64,000 nucleotides of DNA from GCA-020345945 sp964596985 (GCA_964596985.1 CAZQWG010000001.1:372001-436000); one strand, 5' to 3'. Numbered from the stretch's first letter, positions 15,883-25,526 are shown. Numbers and translations are program-made. Notes: generated by a model not told the origin, from the sequence alone.

Positions 15883-16650
15883 TCAATCGCGGCTGAGTAC
15901 ATCCGACATTATTCTCTTCGTGAGCCTTTGCTGTCGAGGAGTTGAACGGACGAAACGTCTTATGAACTCTGACTCTGGCTCGTTGAGCAGTTTCTCAGGT
16001 TCACCGTATTGCTCCAAGCGACCGTGATTCATCACCATCACTCTATGACCCAGCGAAAGAGCCTCGTCGATGTCATGGGTCACGTATATAGTCGTGATTT
16101 TGAGTCTTCCCTGAAGCCCCAGTATCCCTTCGATGATCTCCTCACGGGCAACCCAGTCTACTGCGCTCAACGGTTCGTCCAAGAGGAGAAGTCTGGGCTG
16201 AACGACTAAGGCTCTTGCAAGCGCGGTCCTTTGCCGTTGACCCCAACTAAGTTGACCAGAGAATCGATCTCCTAGGTCTTCCAGTTCAAGCATCTTCATC
16301 ATGTCACCAACCCTGGTACGGATCGTCTCGTCTTGACGGTTCTGGATTCTCAAGCCGTAGGCTACGTTGCCCCAGACAGTAAGGTGGGGGAATAAGCCGA
16401 AATCTTGCGGAACGAATCCGATATTTCGCTTTTCGATCGGTAGATCGTCGATGACCGTGCCGTCTATGTAGATGTGACCGCTATCGGGCTTCAAGACACC
16501 GAGAATGAGTCGTAGGAGCGTCGTCTTCCCGCAACCGCTGGGACCTACTAGAACAACGAACTCGCCGTCACGAATCTCGCATGTGAATTGATCTACTGCC
16601 TTTACTCCACCGAGATTCTTTGAGACCTCTTCCAGGACGAGCCGGGTCAT
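15883..16650 (-). CDS. ABC transporter ATPase, molybdate/tungstate type
   Basis: A 255-residue ABC ATPase with Walker A GPSGCGKTT, a Q-loop (VPQDFGLFPHLTV), a signature motif LSWGQRQRTALARAL (usually LSGGQ), Walker B LLLLDEPLSAVD and the switch His in YVTHDIDEAL. It resembles ModC/WtpC/TupC-type importers in length and in lacking a long C-terminal domain. Its ATG overlaps the permease stop as ATGA, so the two are translationally coupled. No substrate-binding protein gene is next to it. Tungstate or molybdate is inferred from the AOR and FdhD in the window. Confidence 0.85.
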   Translation of the reverse strand: MTRLVLEEVSKNLGGVKAVDQFTCEIRDGEFVVLVGPSGCGKTTLLRLILGVLKPDSGHIYIDGTVIDDLPIEKRNIGFVPQDFGLFPHLTVWGNVAYGLRIQNRQDETIRTRVGDMMKMLELEDLGDRFSGQLSWGQRQRTALARALVVQPRLLLLDEPLSAVDWVAREEIIEGILGLQGRLKITTIYVTHDIDEALSLGHRVMVMNHGRLEQYGEPEKLLNEPESEFIRRFVRSTPRQQRLTKRIMSDVLSRD

Positions 16651-17438
16651 ACCGATTTCCGCTCCATTATAATCCTGAACGAGACCAACACTGCTATTGA
16701 GACCGTGGATAAGATCAGAGCTAAAGCCAGCGCCATCGGCAGGTTCTGTTGAGCCTCAAAGACTATGATCCCTGGCATGGTCTGGGTAACCCCTGGAATC
16801 ACAGCGCCAGAGAAAACTATCGTACCCGCGATCTCTCCCATAGCCCTTGCCCAGCATCGGGCAGTACCAGCGACGATTGTCCTGAGGGAGAGGGGGAGGA
16901 GGACCGTGTGAAAGGCTTTGAAGTCCGATGCGCCTAGCGATCTAGCGATGATTTCGAGGTTCGTCTCACGGATACTCCGGAACCTCTCGGTGAGAAGGCT
17001 GACCAGGAAAGGGGCGGATATGAAGACCTTAACCATTACCATGGCCCAGAATGTGTTCACCAGATTGATGCCTGCATTCCTCAACATGTTACCCAGAGGA
17101 TTGGATGGGCTGAACATGAGCAGATAGGTGGTCCCTACCACCCCTGGGGGATATGCGTGTGGGATGGTGATAATCAGCGTTTCTAGGATATTCTTGCCTT
17201 TGAAATCCTTGTACGCAAGCATCCAGGATGCAGGCACCCCTAGAATCAATGCGATGAAAGCAACGATGGTTGAAGAGGCTAGGCTTACCCAGAGAGCTAG
17301 AATAACTCGCTGACTGAGCAACTGTTCTAACACCAGCGGCCAAGTGCTCAGAGCCGTGAAAAGGTAGAAGAGAGAAACCAGCATGTACAAAGTGAAGAAG
17401 ACAGCAGGGATCATCAGAAGGGCGTCAAGCTTCTTCAA
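16647..17438 (-). CDS. ABC transporter permease (ModB/WtpB-like)
   Basis: A 263-residue membrane protein with six predicted helices and the BPD-transporter EAA loop (EIIARSLGASDFKAFHTVLLPLSLRTIVAGTARCWARAMGE). The region SAPFLVSLLTERFRSI and the loop sequence match molybdate/tungstate/sulfate-type permeases. It starts at TTG 17438 and its stop overlaps the ATPase start. The partner binding protein must be encoded elsewhere. Confidence 0.85.
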   Translation of the reverse strand: MKKLDALLMIPAVFFTLYMLVSLFYLFTALSTWPLVLEQLLSQRVILALWVSLASSTIVAFIALILGVPASWMLAYKDFKGKNILETLIITIPHAYPPGVVGTTYLLMFSPSNPLGNMLRNAGINLVNTFWAMVMVKVFISAPFLVSLLTERFRSIRETNLEIIARSLGASDFKAFHTVLLPLSLRTIVAGTARCWARAMGEIAGTIVFSGAVIPGVTQTMPGIIVFEAQQNLPMALALALILSTVSIAVLVSFRIIMERKSV

Positions 17439-17496
17439 GAGTCTCTTCTAGACCTCCAACCATCTGTTCCCAGTCAAACGTCTACAGCCTATGCTG

Positions 17497-17907
17497 TCAC
17501 ATGGCGGATGAAGATATCTCTTCTGCCATCCCCAGAAGAGAGATCACCTTGGGAGACGCTAGTGAGTAGAAGACCCATCGCCCTTCCCGCCTCTCTCTGA
17601 CCAAACCGGCTCTCTCTAGGATGCCGAGATGATGGGATGCCGTCGGCTGGGTCATGTCAAGTGCAGCCATGACTTCGCAAACACACATCTCTCGGTTATT
17701 GATAAATCTGAGAATGCTGAGGCGTTTCTCGTCTCCGAGGGCCTTGAAGACTCGGCTGAGACGCCTTGCCTCTTTCTTGTCCACCACACTCTTTGCTAAG
17801 TCACGTAGCTCTTGAAGGCGGCTGTCGGCGTCCTCGGAAGAGCGGATTCCACACTCCAGCATGCGAGCTAGGCGGTCCAACACCTTCCTCTCCGCTTCGA
17901 CTGTCAT
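17497..17907 (-). CDS. ArsR-family transcriptional regulator
   Basis: About 136 residues: a helical N-terminal half and then a clear ArsR winged helix (RLSRVFKALGDEKRLSILRFI, CVCEVMAALDMTQPTASHHLGILERAGLVRERREGRWVFYSL). The CVC pair (MCVCEV) lies where ArsR/SmtB proteins often carry metal-sensing Cys. The ATG at 17907 is chosen because a TATA-like stretch (ATATATATTTAAAT) lies 32-48 bases upstream; the frame up to 18063 would place the promoter inside the gene. It is close to a thioredoxin-like / ArsP-like permease pair of the opposite strand and probably controls metal or metalloid efflux. Confidence 0.88.
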   Translation of the reverse strand: MTVEAERKVLDRLARMLECGIRSSEDADSRLQELRDLAKSVVDKKEARRLSRVFKALGDEKRLSILRFINNREMCVCEVMAALDMTQPTASHHLGILERAGLVRERREGRWVFYSLASPKVISLLGMAEEISSSAM

Positions 17908-18050
17908 GTTTCCCACCGAACCTAACTTTGAATTTACGGATTTAAATATATATTCGAAGCGTTTCTTTGTCTTCATGATACAGTCTTGAGATTCTCGGGC
18001 ACCCCTGTGTTTTGATGCGGTGCGGAGTCTAGAGCCATTGATAAGGGGAT

Positions 18051-18398
18051 TCACATTGCCCAAAATGAGGAGGTCTTCAAATCTTGATTCCCCAGCTCTC
18101 TCCTTAGGAAGTTTACCACGTCTTGGCCACGTATGTGATGGATCCCGTCCTTGTCGACGTGCAGAGGAATCCCGGTCTGTTTGAGCATGTTACCTTTAGC
18201 GAAGTCGAGGAATACATACTGGACTCCCTCAAGGGGAAGGATCAGCCTCAACGATGTCAGATGTAAGGGTCTGATTCCCTGTTCTATGTTGTAGACGACC
18301 TGCTTTGTACGTGAGGCGACTGCCAGGTCCTTGAATTGCTTCCAAGTCCTAAGGCGGACTATTCTCCCGGGATTGCTGTGGATTCTACTCGCAGTCAT
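18051..18398 (-). CDS. Hypothetical protein, 115 residues
   Basis: I do not recognise the family. It is basic at the N-terminus, with a central alternating hydrophobic stretch (LRLILPLEGVQYVFLDFAKG), suggesting a small mixed alpha/beta protein, and no Cys or membrane helix. It lies between the ArsR gene (same strand) and the divergent thioredoxin-like/permease pair, so it might share their function. There is no strong ribosome binding site, and it could be a non-coding frame. Confidence 0.4.
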   Translation of the reverse strand: MTASRIHSNPGRIVRLRTWKQFKDLAVASRTKQVVYNIEQGIRPLHLTSLRLILPLEGVQYVFLDFAKGNMLKQTGIPLHVDKDGIHHIRGQDVVNFLRRELGNQDLKTSSFWAM

Positions 18399-18509
18399 GG
18401 CCTTGCCTCGTCGATCGTCGTCTTGGTTTTGTTCGTCTAGCTTTTCCCGCAGGAGTGATGTATGAACAGATTTAAATGTTTTAATTTAATTGTTTGTGGG
18501 GGATGCGAC

Positions 18510-18791
18510 ATGAAGACGTTAGAGGTTGAAGTGATAGGCGTCGAACCCCCATGCCCGAGGTGCAAGAAGGCGATGGAGAACGCAATGAACGCAGTATCAA
18601 GACTCTACGAGGAGACAGGCGCAATAGCCAACGTCAACAAGTTGAACATCTCCTCCAAAGAGGTGGCCGAGAGATATGGCGTAATAATGTCTCCAGCTAT
18701 AGCGGTAAACGGCGTCGTCAAGATCATGGGCAAGGTTCCGGACGTCGGAGTAATCAAACGAATACTGAGCAGGGAACTAGAGGCAGACTAG
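18510..18791 (+). CDS. Small thioredoxin-like disulfide protein
   Basis: A 93-residue protein with the fold of archaeal small thioredoxins (MTH895/redox-active disulfide protein 2): KTLEVEVIGVEPPCPRCKKAME carries CPRC, and later VIMSPAIAVNGVVKIMG supplies the cis-Pro loop. Start ATG 18510 follows GTGGGGG, with TTTAAAT/TTTAATTTAA promoter-like elements upstream. The stop directly abuts the TTG start of the permease. In many genomes this small protein accompanies DUF318/ArsP permeases. The pairing suggests thiol-dependent handling of a metalloid. Confidence 0.87.
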   Translation: MKTLEVEVIGVEPPCPRCKKAMENAMNAVSRLYEETGAIANVNKLNISSKEVAERYGVIMSPAIAVNGVVKIMGKVPDVGVIKRILSRELEAD

Positions 18792-19820
18792 TTGGAGACG
18801 GTGCGGGCGCTTAAGACAGCGTTGATGTCAGGCTTCATACTCCTCATCGTTGGGATGATGACCCAATCGATCGTCGGCGCCTACACCCTGACACCTCAAT
18901 CCACCACACACACCCTTAAGGCTCTACCTTTGTGGCAGATACCTGCCACCTACATTTGGGACTACGCACAGCACGGATGGCTGTGCCTAACCTTCGCTTT
19001 CATCGTATCTGGTTTGTTTCACGAGTTCATTCCCCAAGACCTGATGATACAGCACATGAGCAGCGGGAAACCTCTGGCGTATATAGTAGCCACACTGGCC
19101 GCACCGGTCTTTTGCGTCTGCTCCTGCACCATGGTACCTATCTTCGCCGGGCTGGTATACACAGGCTCGGGAATAGGCCCTGCCCTGACATTTTTACTTG
19201 TCGCCCCTGCAAACAACCTGCTATCCGACATCGTAACTGTCCAGATGCTAGGCTGGCAGATAGCCCTCGCAGACATGGTTGCGGCAGGGATAAGCGCAGT
19301 AATTATCGGCTACCTTGTCTCAAAGACCCCTTGGGGCAAACGGTTCGAGGAACAATTCAAAGCCAGCAGAACAGAGGCTGGTTCGATGGATCTGGAGAAG
19401 CAAAACCTAGACGAGAGGCTGTGGAGCTCCCTGGAATTCGGTGGATACATAGCCAAACAGACGATACCCGCCTTCCTCGTGGGACTGGCGTTGGTGAGCT
19501 ACTTCCAAGCCTTCTTCCCTGAGCATCTCGTACGGATCTGGCTTACCGGCCCTCAGGGAGTCGTGATAGCGGCGATTCTAGGTGGGCCGCTGTATACCCC
19601 TACCTTAATCGAGATAGTGCTTGGCAAGGCTCTTGTCGATCTCGGAATGTCGCCTGCCGCTACGGTGGCATGGTTGATGGGGCAACCCTACGACATACCG
19701 AACTCATTATCGGCATCGAGGATCGTTGGCTGGAAGATCGTGATAACCTACGGCGTGTTTGCCTTCGTTTCTGCGATACTCGCAGGGTTGATATTCGGAG
19801 TCCTCACAGGAGGGTTTTGA
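18792..19820 (+). CDS. ArsP/YraQ-type (DUF318) permease
   Basis: A 342-residue membrane protein with eight or more helices. The Cys-rich motif PVFCVCSCTMVPIFAGLVYTG and the repeat-like GPALTFLLVAPANN and GGPLYTPTLIEIVL stretches mark the YraQ/DUF318 family, some members of which (ArsP) export trivalent organoarsenicals through paired Cys. It starts at TTG immediately after the stop of the thioredoxin-like gene. The neighbouring ArsR-type regulator fits a metalloid-resistance role, though the true substrate is unknown. Confidence 0.85.
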   Translation: METVRALKTALMSGFILLIVGMMTQSIVGAYTLTPQSTTHTLKALPLWQIPATYIWDYAQHGWLCLTFAFIVSGLFHEFIPQDLMIQHMSSGKPLAYIVATLAAPVFCVCSCTMVPIFAGLVYTGSGIGPALTFLLVAPANNLLSDIVTVQMLGWQIALADMVAAGISAVIIGYLVSKTPWGKRFEEQFKASRTEAGSMDLEKQNLDERLWSSLEFGGYIAKQTIPAFLVGLALVSYFQAFFPEHLVRIWLTGPQGVVIAAILGGPLYTPTLIEIVLGKALVDLGMSPAATVAWLMGQPYDIPNSLSASRIVGWKIVITYGVFAFVSAILAGLIFGVLTGGF

Positions 19821-20282
19821 CCATCCTTCTCACCCTGTAGTTCTCATAGAATGTTAGACAAGATCTGCTTCATGGCAGAGGAATCGTTAGGTAGCAGACA
19901 GACTGCACGCCGACCCGGGTACGGTGGCACTGCGACATGTTTCCGAAGCCTCCTTCCAAGGCTTTATCTCCAACGATTTCCTTCATCCCTCGACAGAATA
20001 GAACGGAAAGCGGTAGAGGAAGCCACGCATACAGTTTCTCACCCATCTTTCCCGTCATCTCCAAAACAATTCGAAAAGTAACCCGGCAAATACCGCGCTT
20101 GAAAGACGCTCACCCCCGTCTTTCCTGAAAAGATACTTAGGCGTTGCCTACCGCAGTTCTTCGCAGGGGTCCCAGCGATCTAGGGGTGACTGGAGTGTAT
20201 AATACTTCGAATCGAAGAGAAGCGGGGCATTCAAGAGGCATTGGAACGAATTGGGGAGGACGCTCTCGGCATCTCACATTCC
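19821..20282. other. Intergenic stretch without a convincing gene
   Basis: About 460 bases between the permease and the MetH-activation-like gene. Short frames exist on both strands; one minus-strand frame (19870-20064) starts KMGEKLYAWLPLPLS and could be a decayed gene end, but it has no start signal or family match. I see no tRNA, repeat array or strong hairpin. Confidence 0.5.
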
Positions 20283-20971
20283 TTATTCCGCGCTCAAACC
20301 ATACCTATTCCTTAGACCCTCATCGTACGTAGCCCGTCTTGAGATGCAGTTCTCTCTCGGGCACAGCTGGCAGCTTGTGAAGGCTACTTCTGTCGGGAAG
20401 ATGATACCCGAGATCGACTTTCTAGGTATCATTAGGAAGTCTTTGGTCAATCTGACGCCGATCATCGACTCGACGTCACCTAGAATAGAGAATAGGGGTT
20501 TCTGTTGTGTTACTGACCAGTCTAGCTGTCCAGGACCCATACTCGATATCTTTCCAAGCCCATTCTTCTCTGCAAGGTACTTTCCCAAGTACGTCTTGGC
20601 GGATCTAAGCGCGAAATCGCCAACCGTTCGAGAAACAATTGTTTCAGAATGTTCTCGTGCGTAGAGGCTTCGTCCTCCAGCTCATTTCCTATCGTCAAGA
20701 CGTACGGGAAAACCCGTTCCACCTCTCCCAGGTTTCTCGCTAGGACGCGGCTTTCGAACCTTGCCGACCCGATGTGCAGCACGTCACCTACACGATCAGA
20801 GACATAGTCGGTAGTGTAGAGAGCCCTAGGCTGTATCAGCGGAGCGACGGTTTCAACGAGTTCTTCGACGCCAAGTCTCTCCGCCATCCCTTCATCGAGA
20901 TGAATATTTCTCGAGACTTCTTCGGAGTCAAGTTCTATGGGAATCCTATCCAGCAACTCCATAACTGCCAA
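20283..20971 (-). pseudogene. MetH activation-domain-like protein, frameshifted
   Basis: Two frames make one protein of about 230 residues. The upstream part (20971 to about 20625) ends its homology at NILKQLFLERLA. The remainder (ALRSAKTYLGKYLAEKNGLGK, then SMGPGQLDWSV, VRLTKDFLMIPRKSISGIIFP and C-x2-C-x4-C-x-x-R) continues one base out of register near 20625-20632. The blocks match the vitamin B12-dependent methionine synthase activation domain, which binds SAM for reductive reactivation of cobalamin. Free-standing versions accompany corrinoid methyltransferases, as here beside a corrinoid/UroD pair. One base appears to be missing: sequencing error or real inactivation. Confidence 0.75.
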
Positions 20972-21178
20972 TTGTCAATCCCTCTTTTTCAGTTTCGCTG
21001 TTCTCCTTTCCCTTCTATTCATTCCCAGCGCCTTGAGGCAGTTGAACATCGCAGGGGAACCGGGCTGTTCTTCTCTACTCGTTGAGAGGATGACGTGACC
21101 TGCGTACGTTGCTATTCACCGATCCCAAAACTTCTAAGCCGTCTCCGAAATATTCAAGCTGATCAAGGATCGCGAGAC

Positions 21179-21832
21179 GTGATCGATGTGACGGAAGAGG
21201 ATCTCCTCAAGAAAGTGACGGATGCCATCTCAGACATCAACCTAGACGGGACGATGGAAGCCTGCAGGGAAGCCATGGCAGCCGAGACATCCCCAGCCAG
21301 GGTGGTGGGGGCCCTCTCCGGGGGGATGCTCATCATCGGAGAGAGATTTGAGGCGAAGGAATATTTTCTCTCGGAACTGATCATGGCAGGTGAAATAATG
21401 AAGGGGGCCCAAGAGATCATCAAACCCCACCTCAACATGGAACAGGCCGATACACTGGGCAAGGTGGTCGTAGGCACGGTCGAGGGGGACCTGCACGACA
21501 TAGGAAAGAACATCGTCGCATCCCTCCTATCCAGCATCGGATTCGAGGTCATCGACCTGGGCGTCGACGTCCCCGCAGAGAGGTTTGTCGAGGCAGTACG
21601 CAAGGCAAGACCCGAGGTCCTAGGCTTATCGGCGCTCCTGAGGGCGACCGTCCCAGAGATGGGAAAGACCGTCAGAGCGTTGGAGGCGGCGGGTCTCAGA
21701 GACAAAGTGAAGGTTGTAGTCGGCGGGCTGCCGCTGAACGAGGAGTACTCGAGGAGGCTTGGGGCAGACCACTACGCGGAGGACGCATGGAGGGGCGTCG
21801 AGATCATCAAGAGGGTGGTCGAAGGAAGATGA
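21179..21832 (+). CDS. Corrinoid protein (MtbC/MtaC-like), intact
   Basis: A 217-residue methyltransferase corrinoid protein. An N-terminal four-helix cap is followed by the B12-binding domain with the full signature VEGDLHDIGKN (cobalt-ligand His), GLSALLRAT and VVVGGLPL. It carries the methyl group between substrate-specific methyltransferases and the acceptor. GTG 21179 is chosen because AAGGATC precedes it and the upstream frame (from 21095) has no family character. Its stop overlaps the start of the UroD-like gene as ATGA, so the two work as a pair. Confidence 0.92.
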   Translation: MIDVTEEDLLKKVTDAISDINLDGTMEACREAMAAETSPARVVGALSGGMLIIGERFEAKEYFLSELIMAGEIMKGAQEIIKPHLNMEQADTLGKVVVGTVEGDLHDIGKNIVASLLSSIGFEVIDLGVDVPAERFVEAVRKARPEVLGLSALLRATVPEMGKTVRALEAAGLRDKVKVVVGGLPLNEEYSRRLGADHYAEDAWRGVEIIKRVVEGR

Positions 21833-22911
21833 GGAGCATAGAGGATCTGATCGAACTCCACAGGAGTTGGTGGAAGCTTGAGAATGAGAGGCCGCTGATG
21901 AACATAACATATAGGGAACGCTTCCCTTGGATGTGGCTCCAGAGCGACCACGTCTACGGGATGGAACTCGTCCTCAAGGACGGAACGATCGCAGAGGACG
22001 GCCCCCTGACCCCGGATATGCTTTCCCCCGAGAAGATCCATCCCACCCCATTTACCCACGGAGACCTCTTCCTCCCAGTCATGGTCTTCGGGAAGATCCC
22101 TTGGATGGAGGCAATATGCGGTGTCACCCCGCAGGTCTCGGTGAAAGGGAACTCGATATGGGCGGGTTTCGGAAAAGGAATATGGCCCGACGATTGGTGG
22201 GAGAAGGACCTGGACGTCGAGATCGACCAAGACTGGCTTGACCTACTAGTCGAAGCTACGAAGTACTGTGTCGAGAGGTTCCACGGACCCTTCGTCATAG
22301 CCCAAACCTCCATCATGAGAGGCCCCGTCGACGTCATGGCGGCCCTCGTGGGAGACAAAGGCGTCATCGTAGGCATGTACAAACACCCCGGAGAGACCAA
22401 GAAGCTCCTCGACAGGCTTACCGAGATCTGCATTGAAGTAATGGAAGCCCAGAACAAGATCATCCCTAGCTTCCGAGGGGGTTACGTGAATTGCTGGGGG
22501 ATCTGGGCGCCAGGAACCGTAACCCGAAACCAGGAAGACGGTGCAGCCTACATCTCGCCAAAGCTTTACAAGGAGTTCATCCAACCCCTTGACAGGAAGA
22601 TCAGCCAGGCCTTCGACTACGCAACCATCCACTTCCACTCAGCCCACTACATTCACGGAGACGCTGTTACCGACATAGAGGAGTTGGGGGCCCTCCAGTT
22701 CAGCATGGAACCCCCACCCTACGGGCCGACCTTAAAAGAGTGGATTCCGATCCTGAAGAGGCTCCTCGGGAAGAAGCCGTTGATACTCCAAGCCTGGTAT
22801 CTGACCAGAGAACAGATCAACACGCTGGTGGATGAGCTGCCATCGCAGGGGCTATGCCTTGAGACCTACGTTCAAGAGGCTGGAGAAAACCATTATAAGT
22901 ATCGGGAATAG
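21829..22911 (+). CDS. UroD-like corrinoid methyltransferase partner
   Basis: About 360 residues of the uroporphyrinogen decarboxylase-like methyltransferase family. Features are IEDLIELHRSWWKLENERP at the N-terminus, WEAI/WMEAICGV blocks, and the C-terminal GKKPLILQAWYLTREQINTLVDEL. The zinc/substrate region reads FHSAHYI, without the HxC of MtaA, so the substrate is probably not methanol. The ATG at 21829 overlaps the corrinoid protein stop. Such corrinoid/HemE pairs are abundant in uncultured anaerobic archaea and are suspected methoxyl- or methylamine-type demethylases; the substrate here is unknown. Confidence 0.85.
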   Translation: MRSIEDLIELHRSWWKLENERPLMNITYRERFPWMWLQSDHVYGMELVLKDGTIAEDGPLTPDMLSPEKIHPTPFTHGDLFLPVMVFGKIPWMEAICGVTPQVSVKGNSIWAGFGKGIWPDDWWEKDLDVEIDQDWLDLLVEATKYCVERFHGPFVIAQTSIMRGPVDVMAALVGDKGVIVGMYKHPGETKKLLDRLTEICIEVMEAQNKIIPSFRGGYVNCWGIWAPGTVTRNQEDGAAYISPKLYKEFIQPLDRKISQAFDYATIHFHSAHYIHGDAVTDIEELGALQFSMEPPPYGPTLKEWIPILKRLLGKKPLILQAWYLTREQINTLVDELPSQGLCLETYVQEAGENHYKYRE

Positions 22912-22938
22912 GATGAGCTGCGCGCTCAAAGGATACAG

Positions 22939-23916
22939 CTATCCCTCCGATATTATCCTGTTCCTCATCGTCCCGATTCTTTCCACTGTAGTTTCGACGA
23001 TGTCTCCTGGCTGAAGGAAGCTCGGAGGGGTCCTAGCGAACCCTACTCCTTCAGGAGTCCCTGTGGCTATTATATCCCCGGGTTCAAGCGTCATTCCCGA
23101 GGAGAGAACGTTCACTATCTGCGGTATGCTGAATATCATATTGTCTGTGTTCGAGTCTTGTCTAAGCTCTCCGTTGACTGAGAGCTTCAGATCTAGGTCA
23201 TGGGGGTCCGGAATCTCATCAGCCGTCACGAGGAAGGGACCGCAAGGGGCAAACGTGTCCAGCCCTTTTCCCCTGAGGAACTGTCTGTGCCTCCTCTGAA
23301 GGTCCCTCGCCGTGAAGTCGTTGAAAGCCATGTAACCGAAGATGTGGTCCCACGCCTTGGCTTCCGGTATGTATTTTCCTTTCTTGCCGATTACCAGTGC
23401 TAGCTCCACCTCGTAGTCCAACTTCTCTGTGACCCTCGGCTTCACGATACTCGAGAACGGTCCAGTAATCGCGGTCGGGGGTTTTGAGAAGAATATTGGA
23501 TCCGAGGGAAGATCTGGGTCGACAGCCCTCGCCCTAGCCCCCTCTTCTAGGTGGGCGGCGTAGTTGACTGCAAGGCAGACAACGTTCTTTCGTGGAACAG
23601 GGATCGGAGCCAGTACCTGTCTGCGCCTGAAAGGATGAATAACTCCCTCCTCCTGCAGTTCCCGGCCAGTGGACTCTTCCAGAAGGTCTTTCGCATATCT
23701 TATCATTTTCCTGGCTTGGACCAGTGAGCTTCTCGCGTTCTTGATGACTTCGACCATGTCGGGAGGAAAAACCCGGCATGAAATCTCTTGGGCGTTTCTC
23801 TCGTTCTCTTCTCGCTCCAAGTACCTAAGGTACAAGCCGTAAAGGTCAACTAGCTTCCCGGCAACGAGCACGCCGACCCTGGTCTGCCCTCTTACCCTCA
23901 TCGAGAGTAACTTCAT
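22939..23916 (-). CDS. Fumarylacetoacetate hydrolase-family protein
   Basis: A 325-residue FAH-family protein. An N-terminal domain of about 120 residues is followed by the catalytic fold: VCLAVNYAAHLEEG, DPIFFSKPPTAITGP, DYEVELALVIGKKGK, the second acidic metal-binding segment AWDHIFGYMAFNDFTARDLQ, and TGTPEGVGFARTPP. Family members cleave or decarboxylate beta-diketo acids (for example fumarylpyruvate, oxaloacetate) with Mg2+. Substrate cannot be told. It is convergent with the preceding methyltransferase and stands alone. Confidence 0.9.
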   Translation of the reverse strand: MKLLSMRVRGQTRVGVLVAGKLVDLYGLYLRYLEREENERNAQEISCRVFPPDMVEVIKNARSSLVQARKMIRYAKDLLEESTGRELQEEGVIHPFRRRQVLAPIPVPRKNVVCLAVNYAAHLEEGARARAVDPDLPSDPIFFSKPPTAITGPFSSIVKPRVTEKLDYEVELALVIGKKGKYIPEAKAWDHIFGYMAFNDFTARDLQRRHRQFLRGKGLDTFAPCGPFLVTADEIPDPHDLDLKLSVNGELRQDSNTDNMIFSIPQIVNVLSSGMTLEPGDIIATGTPEGVGFARTPPSFLQPGDIVETTVERIGTMRNRIISEG

Positions 23917-24016
23917 TATCCATGCCTTCCCTTCGGATTGTTGTATCTACATTAGATCTGTATTCTTACTTCAGATTATGCTAACGTAAACTCGGAGACC
24001 CCTAGCTTCTCACGGG

Positions 24017-25393
24017 TTATCCATCGTAGTGTAGCAGATCCTTTACCACATGGATCTCTATGAGATTGCTTGCGTGTTTCTGGGTTGTCCTGAAACCTGC
24101 AGTGAAAAGGACCGTATCTTCTTCACGGAGGACCCCTCTTGAATGCAGTTCTCTCGCCGTGCCTAGAACCCGATCCTCCTCCCGCTCGTAGTCGAATAAG
24201 ACAGGGGATACCCCGTACACCAGTTCAAGGCGGTTCTTGACGGCTCTGCTGGCTGTGACGGCTATTATGGGCTGTTTCAATCTGAACCGAGCTATCATCC
24301 TGGCTGTGTATCCGCTCGTGGTCATAGTAACGACCTTGTCAAGAGGCATGGACCCCGCTATCTGCTGAACCGATCTGCTTACAATATTTGAAACATTCTT
24401 GTAGTCTTCGTACTCTACTTTGCTGGTTACTTGGTTCTCGACTTTCTCGCCTATCTTTGTCATCGTTGAGACCGCTTCAACAGGGTAGTCACCTATTGAG
24501 GTCTCCCCGGATAGCATGACCACGTCTGTCCCATCCAGTATGGCGTTAGCGACATCGCTCACCTCAGCCCTGGTGGGCGTCTTACTGGAGACCATGGAAT
24601 CCAGCATCTCCGTTGCAGTTATGGCAATCCTTCCCGCCTGGTTACATCTCCTGATCATCCACTTCTGGACCAAGGGAACCCGCTCGGCCTCTATCTCCAC
24701 TCCAAGATCCCCCCGGGCGATCATTATTCCATCGGTTTCCTCCAAGATCCCCTCGAAGTTATCTAAACCCTGATAGTTCTCTATCTTCGCTATCACACCG
24801 ATTCTCTCGCCACCCAATTTCTCCTTCAGATTCAAGACGTCCTGCCTACTCCTCGTGAAGGATAGCCCTAAGAATTCTACTTCGTTTCTCTTCACGAAAT
24901 CTATGACAGTAAGATCCTTCTCTGAGAGGGTCGGAACATCCAACTCTCTGCCTGGAATGTTCACTCCTTTTCCATTCTTCAGCATCCCTGAATCCTTCAT
25001 GAGCAGCCGGAGCGATTTCTCGTCCTTCTCAGCGACCTCGGCCCTGATCCTTCCGTCATCTACGAATACTGGGTCCCCAACCTCCACTTGATCGTAGATA
25101 TCGTAGTTAAAGCTGAACGATGGATCCCCGAAGCAGACCTCGGTTAAATCACCCTCCTTGAATTTTATCGATTTGGTGATCTGGGTTCTAAGACCCGGAC
25201 CATTCAGATCCATCAAAACAGGCATGTCTCCGATCCCTCGGACGTTCTCAAGGATTCCCCTGTATTGATCGAAGTCGCCGAACACCGTGTTTATCCTTGC
25301 ACCGTTCATTCCAGCCTCACGCATCTTCTTCATGACACGAGAGGAGAGGCTGGAAGGGCCTATCGTGCAGAGGATCTTCGTCTTCTTCATCAA
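24017..25393 (-). CDS. pyk: Pyruvate kinase
   Basis: A 458-residue pyruvate kinase: phosphoenolpyruvate + ADP to pyruvate + ATP. It has the N-terminal KTKILCTIGPSSLSSRVMKKM, the signature IAKIENYQGLDNFEGILEETDGIMIARGDLGVEI, the K+/Mg2+ site residues, TATEMLDSM, SDVANAILDGTDVVMLSGETSIGDYPVEAV, and a C-terminal alpha/beta domain. Length and domain order are normal. The allosteric domain ends shortly after FTAGFRTTQKHASNLIEI. It is a single gene flanked by unrelated genes. With the class II aldolase and phosphoglycolate phosphatase it indicates central sugar metabolism. Confidence 0.95.
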   Translation of the reverse strand: MMKKTKILCTIGPSSLSSRVMKKMREAGMNGARINTVFGDFDQYRGILENVRGIGDMPVLMDLNGPGLRTQITKSIKFKEGDLTEVCFGDPSFSFNYDIYDQVEVGDPVFVDDGRIRAEVAEKDEKSLRLLMKDSGMLKNGKGVNIPGRELDVPTLSEKDLTVIDFVKRNEVEFLGLSFTRSRQDVLNLKEKLGGERIGVIAKIENYQGLDNFEGILEETDGIMIARGDLGVEIEAERVPLVQKWMIRRCNQAGRIAITATEMLDSMVSSKTPTRAEVSDVANAILDGTDVVMLSGETSIGDYPVEAVSTMTKIGEKVENQVTSKVEYEDYKNVSNIVSRSVQQIAGSMPLDKVVTMTTSGYTARMIARFRLKQPIIAVTASRAVKNRLELVYGVSPVLFDYEREEDRVLGTARELHSRGVLREEDTVLFTAGFRTTQKHASNLIEIHVVKDLLHYDG

Positions 25394-25526
25394 GCTACAC
25401 CACGCCTCCTATACCCCACGAAGAGACCCCGCCGCCTCAATACGATACTACGGCACATTGAACTTAGATGCTGCATGATCGGAAAAATTATGCGTATTAA
25501 TCTCAATTGGCAGAAGAGGTCTGCTG

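Noticed and set aside
19870..20064. 64-residue minus-strand frame after the ArsP-like permease
   Set aside because: No ribosome binding site or family match; possible remnant only.
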